Shown here piece after piece: positions 8,699-18,500 of a stretch of 64,000 nt of DNA. A program made the position numbers and the translations under genes. The DNA lies in contig NZ_VFYU01000001.1 of the NCBI RefSeq assembly GCF_021012795.1, positions 1 through 64,000 on the forward strand, written 5' to 3'. Position 1 is the first letter of the stretch. Each line of letters begins with the position of its first letter. Origin of the DNA: Psychrobacter sp. I-STPA10 (GTDB taxonomy: Bacteria; Pseudomonadota; Gammaproteobacteria; Pseudomonadales; Moraxellaceae). The notes under the pieces are model-generated. The model did not search any database, had not been told where the DNA came from, and saw only the letters and a program-made list of their open reading frames with translations.

Positions 8699-9259
8699 TC
8701 ACTCCCCAATCACCACAAAATCCTTATCTTCCAATCCCGCCAACAATGGTTCGCCTTTATCATTAACTTTGAGTACTCCATATTCTGCATCTGTATATTT
8801 ATCTGCATGTCCCTCTTGAAAGAAAAAGGCACCCGTCGCAAATTTTACCTGACCACCACGCAGCCGATAATATATTGCCATCTCATCAGGCGCTAGGTTT
8901 GTATTGGGATTGTCAATCAAACGGACAAACTGCCCCACATTATGCCCATCTTTACGCACCACTACCCAGCCATCTTTTGTTTGAATAGGCTCTTTATGTT
9001 GCTGCTCTATTGCTTGCAAAATGTCATCTGCAATGGCAAAACGTAGTCGCATATAATCACCTTGCATTAAGCTACGGGGGTCAACAGGGGCAAGGGCTAA
9101 TAGCACCGTATTGCCATCTGCCAAATGTTGCTCATATTTATAAATATTAAAATTGACCATTGTCAAAACGATAACCAAAGTGACCACTGCCAGCGCAGCT
9201 TTAAATATTGGCTTTTGCCAGTAAGTGAGTTGAGAGTTTGTGCTGAGCATAGGATTCAT
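8699..9259 (-). CDS. GDYXXLXY-family envelope protein
   Basis: The product has one N-terminal membrane helix (about residues 17-36) and an extracytoplasmic domain containing the family signature, here GDYMRLRF preceded by PVDPRSLMQ. I choose the ATG at 9259, which overlaps the DUF4401 stop as ATGA; a longer frame reaching 9337 would lie wholly within the upstream gene. GDYXXLXY proteins are usually encoded beside DUF2157/DUF4401 membrane proteins, exactly as here. The molecular function of the set is unknown. Confidence 0.82.
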   Translation of the reverse strand: MNPMLSTNSQLTYWQKPIFKAALAVVTLVIVLTMVNFNIYKYEQHLADGNTVLLALAPVDPRSLMQGDYMRLRFAIADDILQAIEQQHKEPIQTKDGWVVVRKDGHNVGQFVRLIDNPNTNLAPDEMAIYYRLRGGQVKFATGAFFFQEGHADKYTDAEYGVLKVNDKGEPLLAGLEDKDFVVIGE

Positions 9260-10413
9260 CGCTTGTCCTCCCCAATTTGCTGCATCTGTGTATGCGTGGA
9301 TACAAAGGCTATAAAGCTTTGTTTTAGTAATAACCAACGCAAGAATAACAACGCTATGCCAACGCTAAACATCGAAGCGGATTTGATTAGTAACGTCGTA
9401 TCCATCTGATAGTAATACCAAAATATATAGCTAGTTAGCGCAAAAATCGCCAGTCCTAATAGCACTCGTTGCCGATTCGCAAAAGCAATGACCATCACCA
9501 AACTGGTTGCCAATAATCCTGAAACATACAAAGATAATAGCCCAACGATAATCACGGCTGCGCTGATAAGTAGGGTCGTTTGTGAGCGTAGCGCAATGCC
9601 ATAACGGCGCAAAATCAGCCATGTGGCATACAGGCTAGCGATGATTAACAAACCTTGTCTGAGTAGATTATGGGTCAGTGGATAATCAGCATAATGGCTA
9701 TGGTCTTGTACAATAAAAAAGGCAGAGAAGGTAAGTAGAATAAGGCTGCAAGCATAGGTCAAAGGCTGGATAATACGCTGAGCGTAGTCTTGATATTTGA
9801 TTGACAGATAGCCAATAAACTCATCGCTTTGCAGGCTTAATACACCACAAAATAATGCCAATAAAGCCAAACTTAACTGCGTCGCCTGATAATAATCTAA
9901 TAAAAACAGCACACAGCCTAACCCAACTAAGCTACTAATTAGGCGATAAAGAAAGTTTGGCATAATTAGGGTGAGCAGGCTTTGGATAAGTAGTAAAATC
10001 AGTGCCATTTGTGGCTTAGTGAATGAGGATTCAGCCACTGCCAAACAGCTATAAATCTGTCCTGCCATCGCAATGGCAAAGCCCAAACTCTGTATAAAAA
10101 TATGTGCGCTATGGGCTTGCAAACGGGTATTAGCAAGCCAAAACAAGCCAAAACCAATGCCACTCATAATAAGGGCAAAGCTGCTTAACATAGCGACACT
10201 ATTAAAGATACCACCAAACAAAATCGAAAAAATACTGATTAAAAAAATGCCTGATATCAGCCCTGAGAGAGCCATTAAGGAGCTGATATACCAAGGTGTA
10301 TCCGAGTTAATGCTATCAGTAGTCTGAGGTTGTATAGTATTTGGTTGCTGAGTGTTAGACCTATTAGAGCTAGACAGTTTAGAATTAGGTAAAGTAGACT
10401 TATTTATCATCAC
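9256..10413 (-). CDS. DUF4401 polytopic membrane protein
   Basis: The 385-residue protein has a polar N-terminal tail rich in Ser/Asn/Thr (about 35 residues) followed by roughly ten hydrophobic helices, ending with the cytoplasmic tail of the overlapping frame. The middle gene of a three-gene operon, it overlaps both neighbours by 4 bp (ATGA at 10410-10413 and 9256-9259), which implies translational coupling and stoichiometric production. DUF4401 has no established activity; the conserved partnership with DUF2157 and GDYXXLXY proteins suggests a membrane complex. Confidence 0.82.
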   Translation of the reverse strand: MMINKSTLPNSKLSSSNRSNTQQPNTIQPQTTDSINSDTPWYISSLMALSGLISGIFLISIFSILFGGIFNSVAMLSSFALIMSGIGFGLFWLANTRLQAHSAHIFIQSLGFAIAMAGQIYSCLAVAESSFTKPQMALILLLIQSLLTLIMPNFLYRLISSLVGLGCVLFLLDYYQATQLSLALLALFCGVLSLQSDEFIGYLSIKYQDYAQRIIQPLTYACSLILLTFSAFFIVQDHSHYADYPLTHNLLRQGLLIIASLYATWLILRRYGIALRSQTTLLISAAVIIVGLLSLYVSGLLATSLVMVIAFANRQRVLLGLAIFALTSYIFWYYYQMDTTLLIKSASMFSVGIALLFLRWLLLKQSFIAFVSTHTQMQQIGEDKR

Positions 10414-11579
10414 AAATCTCCTTTAATAGTATGAACAGTATGTTGGTTTTCTTGACTGGTGCTGGTTGTGATATGAGAGATGTGACGTAGCCATACTACT
10501 GCCGCAGAGCTTAGGGAAACCAATAGTACAAATAGAATGCTAAAACCGACAATCTCTGAGTAATCAAATACTTTGTCTACTATCCACATTAATAGCACTA
10601 CAATAATAGATGCACATAGGCAAGTGAGCATAAATACATTCACATAACGGCGGCGGAAGTATGCATAAATTGCTGCACCCCAAATGAGCCATAGCACAAC
10701 AGTGAATAGTGCGACAGATGGGCGAATATCATCTATCATTCCAAGCATTGCCAATTGGCTAACATAATAAGTGCTGAGCACAGCGACGACATAGCTGCTC
10801 CAATGTAGTGGTAGATGTGTCAGGTGGATAGGTGTGGTTTGCTTGGTATTATTGGTATTGTTGGTATTGTTGGTATTGTTGGTATGGTGAAGAGAATGAT
10901 TAGAACGCTTTTTGTCAACATATACCCATAGCCCAAATGCAGCTAAATTGATAAGCGTTAAAATAGCAGTTTCTAATAAGCTATTTTTCCCATAACTGTC
11001 AGTATACCAAGGTGATAGGGGCAGATAGTTACTTATGCTCATATTGATGAGCCCCAAAAATAACAACCACAATGAGGGCATACGAGCAATGATTACCCAA
11101 GGAATAATCAATACTGCCCAACTAAAAAACAGTTGCCATGTATCTGCACCCGTCTGATAAACCTGCCCAAATAATGCCAGTAACCCACCTGTGATTAAAC
11201 TAGCAAACAACAATAACAGTTGTTGTATAAGCTGATTTTTATTAGGTAACTGTTTGTTGGGCAAATTGTTGAGTAAAAAGGGACGTTTTATAGCAAAAAA
11301 TGCGTATGCCACGATGCTGATAATCAGTATGCCCTCAACCAAGGCAAACTTTATCATTTTGCCCATCGTCAGCCAGTTATAGGCGACAAAAAATAGCACC
11401 GACAAAGCCAGTGCCACAACACCGATAATCAGCAATACTTTATCAAAGAAGTGTAGCCATGCTTGAAGGCTAGGATAAGGGCTTGAGTGCGATGGTATGA
11501 GTGAACCATTATTGACGGTAGTGTTGTATTTATGCGCTATTTTTTTGGAATAATTGGTTTTATGTATAGGGTGAGGCAT
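10410..11579 (-). CDS. DUF2157 polytopic membrane protein
   Basis: This first gene of the operon encodes about 390 residues: an N-terminal cytoplasmic segment carrying the DUF2157-like stretch (LQAWLHFFDKVLLIIGVVAL), then about ten membrane helices. The start at 11579 is favoured over 11594 because GAGGG lies eight bases upstream of it. A loop near residue 230 contains an Asn-Asn-Thr repeat encoded by a 9-bp tandem repeat, which may vary in copy number between strains. Confidence 0.82.
   Translation of the reverse strand: MPHPIHKTNYSKKIAHKYNTTVNNGSLIPSHSSPYPSLQAWLHFFDKVLLIIGVVALALSVLFFVAYNWLTMGKMIKFALVEGILIISIVAYAFFAIKRPFLLNNLPNKQLPNKNQLIQQLLLLFASLITGGLLALFGQVYQTGADTWQLFFSWAVLIIPWVIIARMPSLWLLFLGLINMSISNYLPLSPWYTDSYGKNSLLETAILTLINLAAFGLWVYVDKKRSNHSLHHTNNTNNTNNTNNTKQTTPIHLTHLPLHWSSYVVAVLSTYYVSQLAMLGMIDDIRPSVALFTVVLWLIWGAAIYAYFRRRYVNVFMLTCLCASIIVVLLMWIVDKVFDYSEIVGFSILFVLLVSLSSAAVVWLRHISHITTSTSQENQHTVHTIKGDL
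10843..10886. repeat. 9-bp tandem repeat inside the DUF2157 gene
   Basis: About four to five copies of ggtattgtt (with small variations at the ends) encode an Asn-Thr-Asn run on the minus strand. The unit is a multiple of three, so copy changes would alter loop length without changing frame. Confidence 0.75.
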
Positions 11580-11749
11580 ATTGATAACCCTCATTATTAA
11601 AATGATAAGTCTATATATAACAATTATTTATGCTATTTATGGCTAATTTTTGGTAGGAGTTTTGTTTGCTATCTTGCAGATGGACTCTATACAACAAATA
11701 ACAGTATGGGTATGATAAGGGGGTAACAAAATCATACTAAGGACAGCAA

Positions 11750-12535
11750 ATGTACGCTAAAAAACAAGTTAAATATCAAGTAACTAGAAAAAGCTACTTC
11801 CGCTCTGCCTGTAAACCCATATTAAACGTCAGTATGGTAACCATGGCATTAGCTGGTGTGTTGGCGATGACAGGTTGTGCAACCAGCTCGTTACTAGAAG
11901 GTGATAGAGTCACCTATACGCCCACGACCAAAACAGTGAAACAGGTATTGATTGAAGATCAGTTGGTTGCCTTTGGTCGCCCAGCTCAGCCATTACCCAA
12001 TATGCCTGCCCATAGTGTGGTGATTGTTGGTGAAAAGCAAAGCTATGTGCTCAGTCAAGGTGGTGTTGAGATGGCCAGTTTATTGACCAATTTAACCCCA
12101 CAAAATATCCAAGTCGAAAATGACATGAGTTTTTATTCACCCAAGAATGATGGCTATTTTCAAGGCACAATGCAGCTGTCTTATGCCAAACTTAAAGATG
12201 AATTTCATCGTTCAGATTATCAGTACTTTTTGCAACATGGTGGCAAGGAATGTACTACAGACAGTGATGCCCGCATCAATGCGCAGCGTTTTTGCTTTAC
12301 CATTCCTATCAAAGGTGGCGTGTATCCACAAGTGAGTAATTTAAGTTTAATTCAATCAAAATATCAGCCATTAACCAAGCCGTATGCGGTAACTATCTAT
12401 ACCCAAAGTACCCAAGAGCAGATGCAGCAAAGCCGCCAATATGGAGGACGTAGTGGGGTAGAAAAACTGGTGCTGTTGCCGTTTGCTTTGGCGTTTGATG
12501 TGGTCACCTTCCCGTTGCAATTGTTGGCAAATTAG
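11750..12535 (+). CDS. Lipoprotein of unknown function
   Basis: The 261-residue product has a long basic N-region, hydrophobic core and lipobox AMTGC (Cys at about residue 43), so it should be anchored to the envelope. The ribosome site aaggacag precedes the ATG. The mature part contains no domain I can name with confidence; a two-Cys segment (HGGKECTT, then RFCFTIP) may form a disulfide, and the C-terminus is hydrophobic (LLPFALAFDVVTFPLQLLA). It is the only gene in its unit. Confidence 0.7.
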   Translation: MYAKKQVKYQVTRKSYFRSACKPILNVSMVTMALAGVLAMTGCATSSLLEGDRVTYTPTTKTVKQVLIEDQLVAFGRPAQPLPNMPAHSVVIVGEKQSYVLSQGGVEMASLLTNLTPQNIQVENDMSFYSPKNDGYFQGTMQLSYAKLKDEFHRSDYQYFLQHGGKECTTDSDARINAQRFCFTIPIKGGVYPQVSNLSLIQSKYQPLTKPYAVTIYTQSTQEQMQQSRQYGGRSGVEKLVLLPFALAFDVVTFPLQLLAN

Positions 12536-12775
12536 TGCTTATTTTATTCTAAAATTTGGGGCAGGCTGGCAGCAGTATGTGGCTAAGTCTGTCCCAACTG
12601 ATGTTGATATATTTTTTACAGATTACTTTTCTATATATATCCTGCCGCTTAATAAATCATTCCTCTATTTTTTATAGTGTCTAACTTTCTTCTTTATCCT
12701 CATTTGCTGCTTTATTAACACACTGTTGCAGACTTATCGGTTTTCTAAGTATATATTTCCTATATTATTATTTAT

Positions 12776-12794
12776 AATAATGAGAATTGTTATT
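12776..12794 (+). promoter_or_regulatory. Fur box upstream of the RCC1 lipoprotein
   Basis: The 19 bases ending GAGAATTGTTATT match the consensus GATAATGATAATCATTATC at about 15 positions. It sits 35 bp before the start codon, where it would overlap a promoter, so the downstream gene is probably iron-repressed. Confidence 0.6.
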
Positions 12795-12828
12795 GTTAAT
12801 ATTTTAATTATATTTATGGGAGTTTGAT

Positions 12829-14730
12829 ATGTATCTTAAACATTCTATTTTATTAGCCAGTATGGTGTCTGCTTTAATGTTGGCAGGTTGTAGTGATAGT
12901 AGCCATAATACGGTGCTAGATATTACTAAGCCAAGTTTAACCCTGGATACGGATTTGTCTAAAATGGTAATTACCAATCAAGACAACATTACAATTGCTG
13001 GTTCGGTGACAGATGACTCTTCATTAGCAGGATTAAAACTCACTGTGCAGTCTGCACAAAGCAATGAAGTACAAACAGTTAAAGTTAGTGATAAGGGCAC
13101 ATTCTCTGCAAAGATACCACTACAGGTAGGTGATAATGAGCTGACCATCACCGCAGCCGATGCCGCAGGTAACAAAGTTGTATATAAAGCCACTGTATTT
13201 GTGGATAAGGTCGCACCAAGCATTGTATTGGCAGATGCAGGAGAAAATCAAGTCAGCCGTACGACTCAAACTTTATTAAAAGGTAAGGTGAGTGATAATG
13301 GAGCTTTGGCAGGATTATCTGTGCAATTATTGCTAAATAAAACTGCCAATAACAATAGTATGCCAGAAGTTATTACCATTGATGAAAAAGGTGAGTTTGA
13401 GGTAATCACACCACTGCAAGCAGGTGACAATGAGATTGCTATTACAGTGATGGATAAAGCGGGCAATCAGACGACCAAAACACAGCATGTCTATTTTGGA
13501 CATACTTTAACCGCAGCAAATTCACATACGGGCGCATTGGTTGATGGCAAGCTGTATGCGTGGGGACGTAATAACTTCGGACAAGTAGGCAGAGGCGATG
13601 TCACCAGTATTCGTGATGATGGTGACGCGCATTCTATTTCGCCTCAATTGATAACTAACGCACCCAAAAATATTGTGTCTATTTCATTTAATCAAAATCA
13701 TTCTTCATTACTGACCAAAGATGGTAGCGTATATACATGGGGCAGTGATGGCGATGGTGAGCTGGGTCGTGGTGATACAGGACGTAGTGACTGTGGACGT
13801 AAAACAGAAAACTGCCGCTTAGACATTGGCAAGGTGAATTCATTGGCAGATGTGGTGGCAATCAGTAGTGGTTACGGGCACAGATTGGTACTGAATAAAG
13901 TAGGTGAGGTTTGGGCATTTGGTGATAATGGTGAAGGGCAGCTCGGTGTTGCTGCTACTACTGATCATAGTAGTACACCTGTGCAGGTGGATTTCTCTTC
14001 ACAAGCCAATGTGGGTAAAATTATCCAAGTGGTTGCCTCATCAAAAAGCTCTTATGCGTTAGATGATAAAGGTCAAGTGTGGGCATGGGGCTCTAATAAA
14101 TATGGTAATTTTGGGATGGGTAAAGTCTGTGAACGAGGCGATGATCCAAAAGAGACAGGCTGTATACCGTCTTCATCTAAGCCGCTGCAAGTACCCTTAG
14201 CAGAGGCAGTAAAAATCAAAGAGCTTGCCGTTGGACGTGACCATGTGTTGGCATTAACTGATATGGGAGAGGTTTATTCATGGGGGTTAAATGCGACCAG
14301 CCAAGTAGGCTATAACAGTAAAGATATGCCTGATACACAGCAAAAATGGGATAGATTTATCACCACTCCGACATTATTACCTTGGTCAACGGATAAACAA
14401 AGCAAGCACGTTTATGCCAATGGTAATACCAGCTATGTGATGAAAAAAGATGGTAAGGTCTATCCATGGGGAATGTATGGTGAATCAGGAGCAGATGGTC
14501 GTCCAGACTATGTGGACTTAGCTGAGCCAACGGATAAATTACCCAGCTTGACCAATGTGGTGGATATGGGGGTGGGTGCATTGCATCAACTTGCCAAACG
14601 TGAAGATGGTGGTATTTTTAGCTGGGGTTGGAGCTATGAGGGTTCACTCGGTGGTGGTGATACAGTGACGAATATTTGGATGTATAACACCCCCATTGCA
14701 TTGAAGTTTCCTATGCAGCCAACTCAGTAA
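12829..14730 (+). CDS. RCC1-repeat lipoprotein with Ig-like domains
   Basis: The 633-residue protein has lipobox LMLAGC (Cys21), then two Ig-like modules (about 35-125 and 128-222, each with a G.V.D...LAGL...V pattern and a GDNE.TI turn). Six or so RCC1-type propeller repeats follow, each carrying a variant of YAWGRNNFGQVGRG. The blades probably form a surface beta-propeller. The preceding Fur box suggests expression under iron limitation, which together with the downstream di-haem protein points to an iron-related envelope role; this is inference. A strong bidirectional hairpin separates it from the next gene. Confidence 0.82.
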   Translation: MYLKHSILLASMVSALMLAGCSDSSHNTVLDITKPSLTLDTDLSKMVITNQDNITIAGSVTDDSSLAGLKLTVQSAQSNEVQTVKVSDKGTFSAKIPLQVGDNELTITAADAAGNKVVYKATVFVDKVAPSIVLADAGENQVSRTTQTLLKGKVSDNGALAGLSVQLLLNKTANNNSMPEVITIDEKGEFEVITPLQAGDNEIAITVMDKAGNQTTKTQHVYFGHTLTAANSHTGALVDGKLYAWGRNNFGQVGRGDVTSIRDDGDAHSISPQLITNAPKNIVSISFNQNHSSLLTKDGSVYTWGSDGDGELGRGDTGRSDCGRKTENCRLDIGKVNSLADVVAISSGYGHRLVLNKVGEVWAFGDNGEGQLGVAATTDHSSTPVQVDFSSQANVGKIIQVVASSKSSYALDDKGQVWAWGSNKYGNFGMGKVCERGDDPKETGCIPSSSKPLQVPLAEAVKIKELAVGRDHVLALTDMGEVYSWGLNATSQVGYNSKDMPDTQQKWDRFITTPTLLPWSTDKQSKHVYANGNTSYVMKKDGKVYPWGMYGESGADGRPDYVDLAEPTDKLPSLTNVVDMGVGALHQLAKREDGGIFSWGWSYEGSLGGGDTVTNIWMYNTPIALKFPMQPTQ

Positions 14731-14814
14731 TGCAATGAGAGTTTATGAGTCTTATATTAAGTATAAGATTTATCATAAATTCTAATTGGAAACGATAGCA
14801 AGAAAAATATAGCC

Positions 14815-14886
14815 AAAAATCAGTGAGTATAAGCATTAGACAATTTTGTAATAGAAACAAATTGTTTGGGTTTATACTCACTTTTT
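14815..14886. terminator. Bidirectional terminator hairpin
   Basis: AGTGAGTATAA (14822-14832) pairs perfectly with TTATACTCACT (14872-14882), and an inner stem ACAATTT/AAATTGT adds to it. Five T follow and five A precede, so it could stop transcripts from either side. Confidence 0.65.
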
Positions 14887-14974
14887 AGCAAATAATTTTA
14901 GACTTTTTTAACTATTTATACTTTTTTAACTATAAAACCCTTGTGAAAACCATTGTGTGCCAGCCAAATAGACA

Positions 14975-16462
14975 GTGATGAATATGATGCCAGCCTTTAA
15001 CAAAAAACCTTTGCAACATTGCCTTTTTTTATTGTTTAGCTTATGTGTGACTGCCTGTGGTGGTTCATCGGGTGGAGGTCAGTCAAATACTCAACCAGAT
15101 AATCACACAGAAGTCACCCCACCAGTAGACCCTAATCCATCAATACCTGCTCCATCACAACCGAGGCAATGGACAGCCGCAGGTGGGCAGGCAACGATTG
15201 CGTATAATGAGAATCGTCCATTTTTAACCCTGATTCCACATCTGGATATCAATCAGTTATCAGGGGTATCACAAGGGCGTGAGCTGTTTATTACCAACTG
15301 GACACCAGCAGGAGAAGGTCGGGCATTGTTTGATGGGTTAGGCCCGCTATTTAATGCCGTATCTTGTACCAGCTGCCATTCAGACTCAGGGCGGGTTGCG
15401 CCTTATCTAGCCGATGGTACGACTACCGATGGTGTTCTGTTTCGTATTGGCAATAAGCAAGGTGAGGTGCATCCAATATGGGGTGCACAGCTTCAGCCTA
15501 AGGTGATTGATAATACAGTTGGGCTATTGGCAGAAGGGCGTGTGCAAGCTCATACTAAGCCTGCTAATACTCAGCCCTTTAAAAATGAGGGCTTGTCTTT
15601 TTATCAGTTTGAGCTGACCCCTTATGATAGCAATCAGCACTTAGGTGGCAATCAGTTAGGTGAGTACCATTTGGGTGCACGTATTGCGCCACAGTTACTG
15701 GGTATGGGACTGCTTGATTTGGTGCCAGAAGCGGTGATTTTAGCCAATGCTGACCCTGATGATGCTGATAATAATGGCATATCTGGTCGGGTACATTGGG
15801 TATTTGAAGGGGGACAAAAACGCATAGGACGCTTTGGTTGGAAGGCGATTAACTCAAGCCTAAGAACCCAAAATGCCACCGCCATGAGTCAAGATATGGG
15901 GCTAACTTCACCTGTGCATATCGACAGCAGTTGTACCCCTGATGAGCCACTATGCACTCTATTACCGTTAGGCGGTTCGCCTGAGGTATCTGATGCCAGC
16001 TTATCAGCAGTGGTCAGCTTTATGACCGCACTGTCTGTACCCGAGCGACGTATCCATGACCAAGCGAGATTCGATAAAGGCGCAGATTTGTTCGAACAAG
16101 TGGGCTGTGCTCAGTGTCATATACCGACGCTGACCACGGGAGAGAGTCAGCAATTTTATGAGCTTTCTAACCAAACCATCTATGCTTATACTGACTTGCT
16201 ATTGCATGACATGGGGGCAGGGTTGGACGATGGAGTGAAAGAAATCAATGCTGAAAGCTATGAATGGCGTACGCCACCGTTATGGGGTATTGGTATTGTG
16301 GCAAAAGATAAAAACGCCCGCTTTTTACATGATGGACGTGCCAAAACATTAAAAGAGGCAATTTTATGGCATGGTGGTGAAGCTGAGAAAACCCGTGAAA
16401 AATTCCAAAAATTAACTGAGCAAGAGCAACAAACGTTATTGCAGTTTTTGCAAGGGATTTAA
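14975..16462 (+). CDS. Di-haem c-type lipoprotein, DUF1111 (thiol oxidoreductase-like)
   Basis: The 495-residue exported lipoprotein (lipobox VTAC, Cys28) carries two c-haem motifs, CTSCH at 131-135 and CAQCH at 378-382. The architecture and the LHDMGAGLDDG, EWRTPPLWGIG and FLHDGRA blocks are those of the DUF1111 di-haem family, relatives of bacterial cytochrome c peroxidases often found near iron-uptake (imelysin) genes. It should act in the periplasm on an unknown electron acceptor. The initiation codon could be 14975 or the nearby in-frame ATG 14984/14987. The preceding hairpin means it likely has its own promoter. Confidence 0.85.
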   Translation: MMNMMPAFNKKPLQHCLFLLFSLCVTACGGSSGGGQSNTQPDNHTEVTPPVDPNPSIPAPSQPRQWTAAGGQATIAYNENRPFLTLIPHLDINQLSGVSQGRELFITNWTPAGEGRALFDGLGPLFNAVSCTSCHSDSGRVAPYLADGTTTDGVLFRIGNKQGEVHPIWGAQLQPKVIDNTVGLLAEGRVQAHTKPANTQPFKNEGLSFYQFELTPYDSNQHLGGNQLGEYHLGARIAPQLLGMGLLDLVPEAVILANADPDDADNNGISGRVHWVFEGGQKRIGRFGWKAINSSLRTQNATAMSQDMGLTSPVHIDSSCTPDEPLCTLLPLGGSPEVSDASLSAVVSFMTALSVPERRIHDQARFDKGADLFEQVGCAQCHIPTLTTGESQQFYELSNQTIYAYTDLLLHDMGAGLDDGVKEINAESYEWRTPPLWGIGIVAKDKNARFLHDGRAKTLKEAILWHGGEAEKTREKFQKLTEQEQQTLLQFLQGI

Positions 16463-16484
16463 CCAAATAGCTTAACCAATTACT

Positions 16485-17705
16485 TTAAACAAACACCTTA
16501 AAGGCAGTTGGGTGAAATTTTCTACTTAATACCAGTAGCAATAAAACACCCAACATCATTGCCAGCCACGCATTGGTCAAATCACCCATCACATCAATCA
16601 ATATGCCTGCCAAAAATGGAAATGTTGAGGCAATCATATAACCCCCTCCTTGCACAAATGCCGATAAAGCCATCGCTTGTTTGCCGTCATTGGCATAATC
16701 TAATGTGGTGATTAAAGATAACGCAAATAAACCACCAATACCCAAACCTAACAAAAATACCGTTATCAGTACCAAGCTGACTACATTAGCAGGTACATAA
16801 ATCAACATGACTAACGCAATCAAAATTAAGGACAACACCACAAACAAAAGCTGACGGCGGTCGGGAAAGTTTTTGATAATGATAGAGATGCTAGTCCCTG
16901 ATATCACCTGTGCGATGGTAAATAAACTCAGTAATCCTCCTGCGGCACTGCTCGACCAGTCTGCTTGTATATAATAAAGTGGCAACCATGCCAACACCAG
17001 CGCATAAGCCCCCGAACCAATACCAAAAAATAGCAACAGCAGCCACGCATTGATTGACTTCACTGGCAGTGGTAAAAATCCCTCACCATGATTGGGCAGA
17101 CGCTGCATAGCAACAAAACACAATAGCATCGCTAATAAAGCAGGTATTGCCATACTAGCCAAATCTGCCTGCCAACCAAATGTTTGCGCTAAAGGTGCTG
17201 AGGTTGCTGATGCAATCACTGCGCCGCCCATAATGCCTGTGGTAAATAGCCCCATATAGACGCTGGCATTATTTGTCGCTACCCTTTTGATATAAGCAGG
17301 CATCAAGGTTTGAATTAGAGCAATGCCAATACCACCAATGATGGCAGTGGTTAAAATTGGCAGGGTGGACTCAATAAATAGGCGTAAGCCACACGCCAAA
17401 GCAATGGCAAGCAAACTCAACATAATGCCTTGATATTCACTCACTTTGGCTTGCAATCGGGGTGAAAATAACGCAAAAAATCCCATCATTGCCACCGGCA
17501 GCGTGGTTAATAATCCTGCGGTTTGGTTGTCCATACCCACCATGTCATGCAATATTGGAATAATCGGCGACACGGCTGCCATGATGGGTCTAAGGTTGAT
17601 GCCCACCATGATTGCCAAAAAAGCTAATGTCCAGTTGGTGCTGGCTTGGGTGCTTGAATGAGGGTCTGCTTGATTGCGACTCTGATTTATGGACACTGGT
17701 GGCAT
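16485..17705 (-). CDS. MFS transporter of the CynX/NimT type
   Basis: A 406-residue, 12-helix carrier. The first helix ends with GINLRPIMAAVSPIIP, the signature of the CynX/NimT group (cyanate/2-nitroimidazole and related permeases). The substrate cannot be predicted from the sequence. It is transcribed convergently with the di-haem gene, with only 22 bp between stop codons. A second member of the same group is encoded at 52375-53616 in this window. Confidence 0.85.
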   Translation of the reverse strand: MPPVSINQSRNQADPHSSTQASTNWTLAFLAIMVGINLRPIMAAVSPIIPILHDMVGMDNQTAGLLTTLPVAMMGFFALFSPRLQAKVSEYQGIMLSLLAIALACGLRLFIESTLPILTTAIIGGIGIALIQTLMPAYIKRVATNNASVYMGLFTTGIMGGAVIASATSAPLAQTFGWQADLASMAIPALLAMLLCFVAMQRLPNHGEGFLPLPVKSINAWLLLLFFGIGSGAYALVLAWLPLYYIQADWSSSAAGGLLSLFTIAQVISGTSISIIIKNFPDRRQLLFVVLSLILIALVMLIYVPANVVSLVLITVFLLGLGIGGLFALSLITTLDYANDGKQAMALSAFVQGGGYMIASTFPFLAGILIDVMGDLTNAWLAMMLGVLLLLVLSRKFHPTAFKVFV

Positions 17706-17815
17706 ATTTTTCCTTACAAACCTTCTGTAGTAAGAATATTTTAAGAATCTGGTTAACTTATTGTAATAACTAGGTATTTATAGAGCGCATTATATCCGAT
17801 ACTGAGCGATTTATA

Positions 17816-18427
17816 TTAAATAATACAAAGCTTTTTGGTTACAGGTAAGCGTTGTTTTTGTGGGTAGCGAGGACTTGTCGGGCTACCAACGGTGATAAGC
17901 ATGACTGGCACTCGGGTAGGCGCTAGATTAAAAGTAGCTTGTAGTTTGTCAGGCTCAAAACCACTCATTGCACCAGTGGCATAGCCCATATTTTCAGCCG
18001 CTAGCATTAACACCATGCTGGCAAGTGAAGCAGAGCGAATGGCTTCATCACGCTGTAGTGGCAAATTTGTTGCGTGGCTGTTATGAGCATTGCTGATACT
18101 ACTATTAGCCAGTACTTGTGGAAAATGCCCCGCATGAATACTTGGCTGTAAGGCGGCTTCTAAATGCTGATAACCATCTATATCCCCACACACGATAAAG
18201 GTCACCGCAGCTTTTTTTATTTTCTCTTGTTGATAGGCGACATCATATAGCTTCTGTTTCGCCTCTTTTGAAGTCACTGCAATAAAATACCAGTTTTGCA
18301 TATGATAAGCCGAAGGGGCTTTAATTGCTTCAGCCACCAATGCTTCAATAATTGCTGGTGTGATGATTTCGTCAGCATCATAATCATAATAAGAGCTGCG
18401 TTGATTAAGTAAGTCGATAAATTGCAT
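17816..18427 (-). CDS. Nitroreductase family protein
   Basis: This FMN-dependent NAD(P)H oxidoreductase is about 203 residues long. The N-terminal RSSYYDYD stretch and the AIKAPSAYHMQNWYFIAV block correspond to the FMN phosphate- and flavin-binding segments of the family, and the MVLMLAAENMGYATGAMSGF block is also typical. I place the start at 18427, where AAGAGG precedes the ATG by five bases, rather than 18445. It shares its direction with the EamA exporter upstream (73 bp away). Confidence 0.85.
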   Translation of the reverse strand: MQFIDLLNQRSSYYDYDADEIITPAIIEALVAEAIKAPSAYHMQNWYFIAVTSKEAKQKLYDVAYQQEKIKKAAVTFIVCGDIDGYQHLEAALQPSIHAGHFPQVLANSSISNAHNSHATNLPLQRDEAIRSASLASMVLMLAAENMGYATGAMSGFEPDKLQATFNLAPTRVPVMLITVGSPTSPRYPQKQRLPVTKKLCII

Positions 18428-18500
18428 AAAATACCTCTTTTGCATAAGTTATTAGTTTGTATAGATTGTTAGTTCGTATAGCGCGTTAGGGGGTATGGAT

